Position numbers and translations under genes: made by a program. A stretch of DNA of 64,000 nucleotides from Chthonomonas sp. UBA1950 (GTDB taxonomy: Bacteria > Armatimonadota > Fimbriimonadia > Fimbriimonadales > Fimbriimonadaceae): positions 12,492 to 76,491 of the forward strand of contig DDEQ01000034.1 of NCBI GenBank assembly GCA_002336105.1, given 5' to 3'. This document shows, one piece after another, positions 21,755 to 29,470 of the stretch. Under the pieces are notes generated by a model. It saw only the letters and a list, made by a program, of their open reading frames with translations, had not been told where the DNA came from and searched no databases. Position 1 is the first letter of the stretch, and every line of letters begins with the position of its first letter.

Positions 21755-23144
21755 GCGATTTTGGATTCCGCTGAGCGCGGTGTTGCTTGCCATTGCAACA
21801 CTGGTCCCTTTTGCTGGCTTTCTCGTTTTTGTAGCCCTTATTCCATGGGTCAAGCTTCTTCCAGGATTAAGAAAGCCATTTCGTAGCGGATATCTATTTG
21901 GGCTGATCTATGGCGGAGCCCAGCTATTTTGGATATTTCAGCTTGTTTCTAAATGGACCGAGAGCTTGCCCTTGGGAATCCTAACATGGCTCATTGCCAC
22001 GTCCCTGATGGCAATATATTATGGCCTTGCCACCTGGTTAGCAGCCTTCTATGCTCGGGCAGATAAATGGTGGGGTGTACCGCTGGTCTGGGCTGGCGTC
22101 GAGGTGTTCCGGTCGTACATTCCCGTCTTTGCATTCCCATGGGCGTTGGTCGCTTCCCCGCTTGCTGACTATCCTTTTCTAACCGGCTGGGCAAGGTTGG
22201 GAACAATCTTTTTGGTTGGTTTTTGGGTGGTTGTTATCAACGTCTGTCTCGCCCGCCGAGCGCGAAATTCGATCAACTTCGCCGTACTCGGCTTCCTCGC
22301 TGGTACCGCTTTCTTGCTTCTACACGTCGGTTCAACGGAGAATCGAAGGGTAACGATCGGTCAACCGGCCGTCGATATGGCTTTCGGCGATCCCGCCATG
22401 CAAGAACTGCTCCTCGCTGGACACATCGACAAAATAACCACCGAAGCCGAAACGGACCAGTCCAGCCTGCTTGTGCTTCCGGAAGGTGTTGCGCGCGGAT
22501 ATCGACCCAAGTTTCGACTTAGCGATAGATTCCCTACGATTTTTGGTTCACAAACCGGTGATGGACCTTACTACCAATCTGCAATTTCTTACGACAACGG
22601 GAACTGGGACCAAGCCAACAAATCAAGACTCGTCATATTCGGGGAGTTCGTCCCGTTTCGAGATCAACTTCCCTTCCTCAAAGAGTTCCGCTTGCCGGGT
22701 GGAGACCTCGCTGCGGGAGATAAAGTAAGCGCGGTATCGGTTGGCTCAACAATGATCGGGCCTTTACTATGTTTTGAGGCACTCTTTCCGGATATCGCGT
22801 TTCGACAGTCTCAAAATGGCGCGCAGGTATTAACAATCCTAAGCAACGATGACTGGTTCATGGGCACGACCGCACCGCGACAATTGGCAAACGCTGCCAC
22901 CTGGCGAGCCGTTGAAAACGGAACTACTGTTCTCCGAGCAGCATCTCTTGGAAAGAGCTTTATTGTGAATGCGAGCGGATCAGTGGTTGGAGAGGCTCCT
23001 ATGAAACAGCCTTACGCGCTCACTCGCGGCATCGTCGTTCCAGCGAAACCACAGGCGCTACCAATCCTTCCTTTATTCCCTTTCCTTGCTGTTCTAAGTC
23101 TTCCGCTCACGCCGATCATATTACGATTAAAACCTCGGAAGTAG
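21726..23144 (+). CDS. lnt: Apolipoprotein N-acyltransferase
   Basis: 472 residues. Lnt adds the third acyl chain to lipoproteins at the periplasmic face of the inner membrane. Six to eight hydrophobic helices occupy residues 15-205, including FAFPWALVASPLADYP, typical for Lnt; the nitrilase domain follows, with Glu in VLPEGVARGY, Lys in NKSRLVIFGEFVPFR and Cys in LLCFEALFPDIA as catalytic triad, and ILSNDDWFMGTTAP. A last hydrophobic segment ends the protein. Its presence supports a diderm envelope with triacylated lipoproteins. The start overlaps the histidine phosphatase end. Confidence 0.95.
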   Translation: MATLTERINKRFWIPLSAVLLAIATLVPFAGFLVFVALIPWVKLLPGLRKPFRSGYLFGLIYGGAQLFWIFQLVSKWTESLPLGILTWLIATSLMAIYYGLATWLAAFYARADKWWGVPLVWAGVEVFRSYIPVFAFPWALVASPLADYPFLTGWARLGTIFLVGFWVVVINVCLARRARNSINFAVLGFLAGTAFLLLHVGSTENRRVTIGQPAVDMAFGDPAMQELLLAGHIDKITTEAETDQSSLLVLPEGVARGYRPKFRLSDRFPTIFGSQTGDGPYYQSAISYDNGNWDQANKSRLVIFGEFVPFRDQLPFLKEFRLPGGDLAAGDKVSAVSVGSTMIGPLLCFEALFPDIAFRQSQNGAQVLTILSNDDWFMGTTAPRQLANAATWRAVENGTTVLRAASLGKSFIVNASGSVVGEAPMKQPYALTRGIVVPAKPQALPILPLFPFLAVLSLPLTPIILRLKPRK

Positions 23145-23158
23145 GACATACTTGCCTC

Positions 23159-24610
23159 ATGGCAGAGACCTCTGAAACCACCGTTGCCGACGAAAAGAAT
23201 AAGAATAAGATTCCACTTGATACTGACAAAGAGCCGATCATTTCACAGCACACCATTGGCGACCTGAAATACTCCGCCCAGGTTGGAATGCTACCCATCA
23301 AGAGCGATACCGGTGAGGTCAGAGCTGGCATCTTCTACACGGCTTACAAGAAAGATGGCGTAGATGACGTTTCTCAACGACCGATCATGTTCACCTTCAA
23401 CGGTGGACCGGGCTCGGCTTCAGTTTGGCTACACCTAGGCGCAGTTGGCCCAAAGCGCATCGAACTCTTGCCAGATGGGCAAATGCCGGCTCCGCCCTAT
23501 AAGCTGATCGATAACCCTGATACATGGCTTCAACATGCTGATTTGGTCTTCATCGATCCGGTAGGCACTGGTTATTCACGAGCCGCAGAAAAAGAGTGGT
23601 CGAAAGAATTCTGGGGGTTAGAAGGTGACCTCGAATCGGTCGCCGAATTCATTAGACTCTATTTGACTAGGGAAGGTCGTTGGTCATCTCCGGTCTACAT
23701 CGCGGGCGAAAGCTATGGAACTACTCGTGCAGCGGGGCTATCTGGAAAGCTTGTCGACCGCGGAGTAGCTTTGAACGGTGTGATTCTGGTCAGTAGCATT
23801 CTTAACTTCCAAACCGCTCGATTCACAAAAGGAAACGACCTCCCGTACATACTTTTCTTACCGACCTACACTGCTGCGGCGTGGTACCACGGCAAGCTCA
23901 AAGGCTTCGAAAAGTTGAGCGATGCGCTCTCAGCTAGTCAACAATTTGCGTCTCTTGAGTACACCACTGCACTTGGGATGGGAGACCGAATTGACGCTGA
24001 TACTCGGGCAAAGATTGTCACAAGACTATCCGAGTTAACAGGTCTATCAGAAGATTACATTGACGGTACGGATTTACGAATCAACATCCATCGGTTCTGC
24101 AAAGAGTTGCTACGCTCCGAAAAGCGAACAGTAGGAAGGATGGACGTTCGTTTTAAGGGTATCGACGAGTTGTCGATCAACGAACACCCTCAACACGATC
24201 CATCAACATCGGCCCTCCTTCCGCCGTACACAGCGATGATCAACGACTATTTGTCGCGAACACTCGGCTACAAGACAGATGTGCCGTATCACGTGTTCGC
24301 TCCTGGCGAACTGTGGGCCAACTGGACCTACGGCGACGCAGGTAAAGGGTATCCCGATACGAGCGAATCTCTGAGAAACGCTCTTTCAAAGAATCCATAC
24401 ATGAAAGTATTTGTCGCGTCCGGATTCTACGATCTCGCTACTCCCTATTTCGCTACCCAATACACCTTGTCTCACCTCGGCCTCGATCCATCGCTCAAAG
24501 AGAATTTCTCCGCAGGATATTACGAAGCAGGGCACATGATGTATATCGACGAAAAATGCCTAGCTCAGCTTGCGGCAGACATAGGCAAGTTCATGAAAAT
24601 ATCTTCATAG
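23159..24610 (+). CDS. S10 family serine carboxypeptidase-like peptidase
   Basis: 483 residues. The S10 serine carboxypeptidase features are complete: FTFNGGPGSASVWLHLG with the oxyanion region, FIDPVGTGYSRA, IAGESYGTTRAAGL with the nucleophilic Ser, ASGFYDLATPYF with the catalytic Asp and AGHMMY with the catalytic His. S10 enzymes remove C-terminal residues at acid pH. No signal peptide is seen: the N-terminus is charged (MAETSETTVADEKNKNK), so the protein seems cytosolic or uses another route. S10 peptidases are mostly eukaryotic, with a bacterial branch in soil phyla. It starts 14 nt after lnt. Confidence 0.93.
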   Translation: MAETSETTVADEKNKNKIPLDTDKEPIISQHTIGDLKYSAQVGMLPIKSDTGEVRAGIFYTAYKKDGVDDVSQRPIMFTFNGGPGSASVWLHLGAVGPKRIELLPDGQMPAPPYKLIDNPDTWLQHADLVFIDPVGTGYSRAAEKEWSKEFWGLEGDLESVAEFIRLYLTREGRWSSPVYIAGESYGTTRAAGLSGKLVDRGVALNGVILVSSILNFQTARFTKGNDLPYILFLPTYTAAAWYHGKLKGFEKLSDALSASQQFASLEYTTALGMGDRIDADTRAKIVTRLSELTGLSEDYIDGTDLRINIHRFCKELLRSEKRTVGRMDVRFKGIDELSINEHPQHDPSTSALLPPYTAMINDYLSRTLGYKTDVPYHVFAPGELWANWTYGDAGKGYPDTSESLRNALSKNPYMKVFVASGFYDLATPYFATQYTLSHLGLDPSLKENFSAGYYEAGHMMYIDEKCLAQLAADIGKFMKISS

Positions 24611-24661
24611 CCACATGAGCATCCCGAGGACTCGATAGGGTCCTCGAGGTGTGCTACGTGC

Positions 24662-24667
24662 TACCAT
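24662..24667 (+). promoter_or_regulatory. TANNNT box (TACCAT) for the RidA gene
   Basis: TACCAT ends 6 nt before the ATG at 24674. The intervening CGAGGA could also serve as a poorly spaced Shine-Dalgarno sequence. Confidence 0.4.
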
Positions 24668-24673
24668 CGAGGA

Positions 24674-25054
24674 ATGAGTCGCGAAGTTATTTCGACATCT
24701 GGCGCTCCTGGAGCCATCGGCCCGTACAGCCAAGCCATCGCAGCCTCAGGTAGCTTCCTTTTTCTTTCTGGTCAAATTCCACTAACTCCGTCAGGAGAGA
24801 TCATCACTGGAGATATCAAGACCCAGACAGAGCAGGTCATGAAGAACATTCAAGCGGTGCTAGAAGCTAAAGGGCTCACGTTCTCAAACGTAGTCAAGAC
24901 AACAATTCTGCTATCCTCGATGGACCATTTTGCAGCTGTAAACGAAGTCTATGGTTCATTCTTTCCGTCAGAACCACCAGCTCGCTCAACTTTCGCCGTC
25001 GCCGGACTCCCACGCGGCGTAGATGTTGAGATCGAATCCATCGCAGTCTATTAG
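24674..25054 (+). CDS. ridA: RidA family enamine/imine deaminase
   Basis: 126 residues, standard for RidA, which hydrolyses reactive enamines and imines (2-aminoacrylate) formed by PLP enzymes. APGAIGPYSQAI, FLFLSGQIPLTPSG, QTEQVMKNIQAVLEAKGLTF, MDHFAAVNEVYGSFF and ARSTFAVAGLPRGVDVEIE are present, including the substrate-carboxylate Arg in PARS. It begins a three-gene set with the two dehydrogenase-like genes downstream; the next start is 3 nt after its stop, so cotranscription is very likely. Confidence 0.95.
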   Translation: MSREVISTSGAPGAIGPYSQAIAASGSFLFLSGQIPLTPSGEIITGDIKTQTEQVMKNIQAVLEAKGLTFSNVVKTTILLSSMDHFAAVNEVYGSFFPSEPPARSTFAVAGLPRGVDVEIESIAVY

Positions 25055-25057
25055 CCT

Positions 25058-25963
25058 ATGAAAAATGTAGTTTCCGTCAGTCTTGGCACCAGCAAGCGCA
25101 ACAAAAAGGACGAGGTCGAGATACTCGGTGAGAAGTTTCTTTTGGAACGGGTCGGGACAGACGGAGACTTACAAAAATTCGGCCAGATGTTCTCTGACCT
25201 TGATGGCAAAGTGGACGCACTGGGTGTCGGCGGGGCAGATATATACGTGGTCATTGAGCAAAAGAGATACGCATTTGCTCAAATCCTCAAACTCATTAGC
25301 GGCGCAAAACAAACGCCAGTCGTCGATGGGAGTGGGTTAAAACACACGCTCGAACGGGAAACCATAAGGACCCTGCAACGAGAAGGAACGATCGATTTCC
25401 CTAAAGAGAAGGTTCTCCTTGTTTCTGCTGTTGATCGATTTGGAATGGCACAAGCACTCGTTGAAGCTGGTGCGCAAACCATTTTTGGCGATCTACTCTT
25501 TGGAATTGGAATCCCGATTCCGCTTACAAAATACAGTCAGGTTAAAGCTATAGGGAGCACAGTCCTACCAATCATCACCAAGCTGCCCTTTAAGTGGTTT
25601 TATCCAACGGGTGAAAAACAAGAACAGCGGACACCAACAAACGGCAAAATATTCGACGAATGCACGTTCATTTGCGGCGATTGGCACTACATTCGCCGAT
25701 ATGCACCGGACAAGATGCCCGGTAAAACAATCCTGACCCAAACACTTAGAAAGGCTGATCTAGATTGGCTCAAAGAAACAGGCGTTCGACGAGCCATCAC
25801 AACGACCCCTGTCATTGGCGGTGAGACCTTTGCCACGAACGTGATGGAAGGTGTCATCGTATCCATACTTGGGAAACGACCAGAATTGTTAAGTGAAAAT
25901 GATTACCTCGACACCTTAGCAAAGCTCAACTGGCACCCTAACGTCATCGAACTCAACCCTTAA
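25058..25963 (+). CDS. 'Quinate 5-dehydrogenase'-type protein of unknown reaction
   Basis: 301 residues. VVSVSLGTSKRNKKDEVEIL, ERVGTDGDLQKFGQM, VDALGVGGADIYV, VVDGSGLKHTLERETIR and ICGDWHYIRRYAPD match a conserved family found in Firmicutes, Deinococcota and Armatimonadota that databases name quinate 5-dehydrogenase. The sequence does not show a normal shikimate/quinate dehydrogenase fold or a clear Rossmann GxGxxG motif, so that name is doubtful. No signal peptide is seen; a hydrophobic stretch (DLLFGIGIPIPL) occurs mid-protein. It is 3 nt after RidA and 29 nt before the AAR-like gene, with which it is paired. Function is unknown. Confidence 0.8.
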   Translation: MKNVVSVSLGTSKRNKKDEVEILGEKFLLERVGTDGDLQKFGQMFSDLDGKVDALGVGGADIYVVIEQKRYAFAQILKLISGAKQTPVVDGSGLKHTLERETIRTLQREGTIDFPKEKVLLVSAVDRFGMAQALVEAGAQTIFGDLLFGIGIPIPLTKYSQVKAIGSTVLPIITKLPFKWFYPTGEKQEQRTPTNGKIFDECTFICGDWHYIRRYAPDKMPGKTILTQTLRKADLDWLKETGVRRAITTTPVIGGETFATNVMEGVIVSILGKRPELLSENDYLDTLAKLNWHPNVIELNP

Positions 25964-25992
25964 AACGGGTACCCTCCAAAAACTCTCGCAAC

Positions 25993-27075
25993 ATGGCGCG
26001 ATTCGCATTTATCATTCACCCGCTCAGTAAGCGGGATGTAGCCCGCAAATACAAGATTGCAAAATACTTGCCCGAAAGTGCAGTAGAAGCAGTCATGGGG
26101 CGAAAAAAACCTTTTGTGATCAGTGAGATCACAGGTATTGAGTCACCAACAGGTGCAACAACCTCAGGTTTGTTCATCGCTCTTCCGCTCACACCTCGCC
26201 AAATGATTCAGACCATGCCGATGCGGCAAGTCTATGACAAGATTGTGCGCTGTGCCGAAATTGGAAAAGAGCATGGTGCAGATCTTATTGGACTCGGTGC
26301 TTTCACGAGCGTCGTCGGAGACGGCGGCATAACCGTTGCGAAAGAAGCCCCGATTGGCGTGACGACTGGCAATTCATATACTGTAGCAACCGCTATTCAA
26401 GGAACAATCAACGCCTGCAAACGGCTTGACATCGACCTAGGAACAGCGACTTTGGCCGTGGTCGGTGCAACCGGCTCAATCGGAAAAACCTGTGCTCAAG
26501 TCTTAGCTCGCGACTTTGGAAGAACCATCCTTGTTGGGCGCGATCAACTACGAACGCAAGCCCTCACCGAAGGCATCCAGAACAGCGAAGCAACAACCAA
26601 TGTCGAGGCTATTAAAGAAGCCGACGCCATTATTACGGTAAGTTCCGCCGGAAAAGAACTTGTTTTCCCTGAGCACCTCAAACCAGGTGCCATTGTCTGT
26701 GATGTCGCCCGTCCGAGGGATGTTTCGGTTCGCGTCGCAAAAGAACGACCGGATGTCCTTGTTATCGAAGGCGGCGTAGTTAAAGTCCCAGGGGACGTCG
26801 AGTTTAATTTCAGCTTTGGGTTCCCCGAGAAAACCGCATACGCTTGCATGAGCGAAACCATGATCCTGGCCCTAGAGAACGATCCTTCGCTCTTTAATTT
26901 CACCTTGGGTAAAGAGGTTTCAGTAGAGCAAGTCGACGAAATCAATGCGCTTGCAGACAAACACGGCTTTAAACTCGCTGGGTTTAGGAGCTTCGAGCAT
27001 GCCGTCAGCGAAGAGGCTGTTATCCGCGCAAAGAATGCTCGGCTGACTTCGACAACGGTTGCAAGAGGGACTTAG
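25993..27075 (+). CDS. Long-chain acyl-ACP reductase-like (AAR/COG5322) protein
   Basis: 360 residues. The order of motifs parallels cyanobacterial acyl-ACP reductase, which makes fatty aldehydes: FAFIIHPLS at the start, GLGAFTSVVGDGG, the VTTGNSYTVATAIQGTI block, the Rossmann motif LAVVGATGSIGKTCAQVLAR, VEGGVV-like IEGGVVKVPGDVEFN, ACMSETMILALE and the end block VDEINALADKHGFKL. The active-site Cys of cyanobacterial AAR lies in the conserved region before the Rossmann core, where this protein has no clear equivalent. Databases may call such proteins shikimate dehydrogenase-like. It is paired with the gene at 25058. GTACCCT precedes the start by 17 nt. Reaction unproven. Confidence 0.82.
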   Translation: MARFAFIIHPLSKRDVARKYKIAKYLPESAVEAVMGRKKPFVISEITGIESPTGATTSGLFIALPLTPRQMIQTMPMRQVYDKIVRCAEIGKEHGADLIGLGAFTSVVGDGGITVAKEAPIGVTTGNSYTVATAIQGTINACKRLDIDLGTATLAVVGATGSIGKTCAQVLARDFGRTILVGRDQLRTQALTEGIQNSEATTNVEAIKEADAIITVSSAGKELVFPEHLKPGAIVCDVARPRDVSVRVAKERPDVLVIEGGVVKVPGDVEFNFSFGFPEKTAYACMSETMILALENDPSLFNFTLGKEVSVEQVDEINALADKHGFKLAGFRSFEHAVSEEAVIRAKNARLTSTTVARGT

Positions 27076-27110
27076 CTTGGCACTTTGGGGCCGAATTTCA
27101 AGATGTACGG

Positions 27111-27116
27111 TAGAAT
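27111..27116 (+). promoter_or_regulatory. -10-like box (TAGAAT) before nrnA
   Basis: GGTAGAAT lies 40 nt before the GTG at 27157, leaving space for the Shine-Dalgarno sequence GGGAGGG. A -35 at proper spacing is not evident. Confidence 0.35.
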
Positions 27117-27156
27117 AGCTGGCATTGATCAAAGTCAGCCGAAAAGGGAGGGTTAA

Positions 27157-28134
27157 GTGAACGATACAGCTTCCCTCGCCAAACAGTTCAAAGCGGAGCT
27201 TGATGGAATCAGTACGATTCTGATCGGTACGCATCTTAATCCAGACGGTGATGCCTTGGGCAGCGCTCTTGCGATGTCCCAATATCTTAATCGACTTGGG
27301 ATCCATAACGAGATTCTGTGCCATCACCCCGCGCCTCGCAATCTACAGTTTCTGCCTGGCGTCGAAAAGGTTAGACAGAAACCGAAATACGAGAAATATG
27401 ATCTCGGGATTATCCTCGATCTAGATTCCACCGACAGGCTCGGCAACATGGAGCCTTTCTTTACGGGATGTTCAAGGTTGGTCGTGATTGATCATCACGT
27501 TCCACATGAGGCACCAGGCGATTTGCGAATTGTTGACACATCTGCAAGCGCAACAGCTCTGATTCTCACTCGATTGTTCCTTGCACTCGAAGCAACAATC
27601 ACACCGGATATGGCGACGTGTTTGCTTACGGGAATCGTGACTGACACCGGTTCATTCCGTTTCCGCAACACGACTCCTGAGGCGCTTGGACTTTCCGCTG
27701 TTCTTCTCGAAAACGGCGCAGACTTAAACCGTGTCAGCGAAGAAGTATTCCAAAGGAAGCCCCTTGCCTCAACCCGATTGCTGGGTCATACCCTCGACAC
27801 CATGCGACTGGATTGCAACAACCAGATCGCGTGGGGCGTGGTCACTCTCAACGACTTTGAACACACAGACGCTAAAGACGAGGACACCGAGGGTTTCGTC
27901 AATGAAATGTTGTTCATTGATTCCGTTCTCATCGCAGCAATACTCCGAGAGCCAAAACTCGGCAAAGTACGGTGTTCGATCAGGTCAAGAGGCGATCTTG
28001 ACGTTGCCTCAGTAGCAAGAGAATTCGGAGGCGGCGGTCATCGCAACGCTGCCGGATGTACGTTTGATCTCACAATCGAGGAAGCCGAGACTCTTCTAGT
28101 CAACGCTTTGAAAAAGTGCTTGGCGTCCTGCTAA
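27157..28134 (+). CDS. nrnA: DHH family phosphoesterase, oligoribonuclease/pAp phosphatase NrnA-like
   Basis: 325 residues, GTG start with GGGAGGG 6 nt upstream. NrnA degrades 2-5 nt RNAs and dephosphorylates pAp. The DHH domain has GTHLNPDGDALGSALAM, GIILDLDSTDRLG and the VVIDHHVPHE signature; LTGIVTDTGSFRFRNTTPE follows, and the DHHA1 domain has SIRSRGDLDVASVAREFGGG and HRNAAGC. All metal ligands are present. It overlaps truB by 19 nt, which is typical of the truB neighbourhood (rbfA-nrnA-truB). Upstream rbfA and nusA are missing here. Confidence 0.94.
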   Translation: MNDTASLAKQFKAELDGISTILIGTHLNPDGDALGSALAMSQYLNRLGIHNEILCHHPAPRNLQFLPGVEKVRQKPKYEKYDLGIILDLDSTDRLGNMEPFFTGCSRLVVIDHHVPHEAPGDLRIVDTSASATALILTRLFLALEATITPDMATCLLTGIVTDTGSFRFRNTTPEALGLSAVLLENGADLNRVSEEVFQRKPLASTRLLGHTLDTMRLDCNNQIAWGVVTLNDFEHTDAKDEDTEGFVNEMLFIDSVLIAAILREPKLGKVRCSIRSRGDLDVASVAREFGGGGHRNAAGCTFDLTIEEAETLLVNALKKCLASC

Positions 28135-28991
28135 TCGACAAAGAGCGTGGCTTAACCTCGCACGATGTCATCAACCAGGTTAGGCGAAGGCTGCAAACAA
28201 GGCGCGTCGGACACTCCGGCACGTTAGATCCTCTAGCTACAGGACTTCTGGTTGTGGCAGTCGGCCCCGCCACTCGATTTCTGCAATATCTACCGCTCGA
28301 ACCAAAAGAGTATGTTGCTGAGGTCAAGTTCGGTCAATCAACGGAAACACTTGATGCCGAGGGACCCGTTATTTCCGAAGCAACCCCACCATCGGATCTT
28401 TCTGGAGCAATCGCTGATATACGCGATAATTTCCTTGGATTGATAGAGCAAGTTCCGCCTATGTACAGCGCGATCAAGGTTGATGGTAAACCGCTGTACA
28501 CATACGCTAGACAGGGAAAAGAGATTAAGCGGGAGCCTAGGCGAGTTCATATTGCAGAACTTGAAGTAATGCAGGTCGATGGCGATCAAGCCAACATTCG
28601 CGTTGTTTGCAGTGGGGGAACTTACATTCGAACCCTGGCAGACGACATTGGCAAGTCAATCGGATGTGGCGCACACCTTACCGGTCTCAGGCGAACAAAA
28701 GTTGGACGTTTTAATTTATCTCACTCTGTTAACCTGGCCAACGTGAGTCAGTCAGACATTGTGCCGCTCGAAGAAGCCCTCAAGCCGCTACCAATGCTTC
28801 AATTGGATGTAGCTGGTGTCCAAAACGTGCGTGAAGGACGCCAAATACCACTGCCGACCGACCTCGACCTCGGGTCGAAATCATTGGTCGCTCTGATTGA
28901 TCCAAAGGGCCGAGTTTTTAGTATTGCCCGTGAAATTAGCAACCAACTTCAGCCAGAATGCGTCATTCCTGCTGAAGGTATGGTCGAATGA
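28116..28991 (+). CDS. truB: tRNA pseudouridine(55) synthase TruB
   Basis: 291 residues, GTG start inside the end of nrnA. TruB makes pseudouridine 55 in the T loop of tRNAs. LLIDKERGLTSHDVINQVRR, VGHSGTLDPLATGLLVVAVG with the catalytic Asp, KEYVAEVKFGQSTETLDAEG, QVPPMYSAIKVDGKPLYTYAR and CSGGTYIRTLADDIG are all diagnostic. The C-terminal part corresponds to the TruB C-terminal/PUA-like domain. The next gene starts within its last codons (overlap 4 nt). Confidence 0.96.
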   Translation: MLGVLLIDKERGLTSHDVINQVRRRLQTRRVGHSGTLDPLATGLLVVAVGPATRFLQYLPLEPKEYVAEVKFGQSTETLDAEGPVISEATPPSDLSGAIADIRDNFLGLIEQVPPMYSAIKVDGKPLYTYARQGKEIKREPRRVHIAELEVMQVDGDQANIRVVCSGGTYIRTLADDIGKSIGCGAHLTGLRRTKVGRFNLSHSVNLANVSQSDIVPLEEALKPLPMLQLDVAGVQNVREGRQIPLPTDLDLGSKSLVALIDPKGRVFSIAREISNQLQPECVIPAEGMVE

Positions 28992-29470
28992 AACTGCTTG
29001 AAACCCCACGTCCCGGCTACCCCATCATGGGGCAACTAGCCTGGTTTGGTTTTTGGCTAGTTATCACTGGTATCGCGCTCTGGTTACATCCGGCAGCTTC
29101 AGGACATGGCACTCACGAACAGCTCGGGTTAGCTCCATGCCCTAGCGTTCTCATTATGGACAGGCCGTGCCCAGGTTGCGGCCTAACAACCAGTTGGACC
29201 GCTTTCGTACATGGCGATTTCAGAACCGCTTTCCACGCCCATCCGTTGGGGCCAATCCTATACCTTGGCTTTACGGCATCGGCGTGGATCGGTCTAGTCG
29301 GCTACTTCAAGAAGCAACGGCTGATCACCGATTCGGTTGAGGTAAGTCGCTTTATGGTAGGGGTCGCCACCGTATTTCTTTGTTTTGGACTCATCAGAAT
29401 GGCGGTAACCCCACACTATGCGAATAGCCTAGAGAACGCGATGGTCGGTCGCGTTACGGCTTCGCGCTAA
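28988..29470 (+). CDS. DUF2752 membrane protein
   Basis: 160 residues. The signature PCPGCGLTTSWTAFVHGDF, then TAFHAHPLGPILYL, marks the DUF2752 family of small membrane proteins. Three hydrophobic segments are visible (residues 14-34, 85-105 and 118-140). The family has a CxxCG motif that may bind metal or form a disulfide; its function is unknown. The start overlaps the stop of truB by 4 nt (ATGA), so translation is coupled. It overlaps the convergent phosphodiesterase gene by 17 nt. Confidence 0.88.
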   Translation: MKLLETPRPGYPIMGQLAWFGFWLVITGIALWLHPAASGHGTHEQLGLAPCPSVLIMDRPCPGCGLTTSWTAFVHGDFRTAFHAHPLGPILYLGFTASAWIGLVGYFKKQRLITDSVEVSRFMVGVATVFLCFGLIRMAVTPHYANSLENAMVGRVTASR

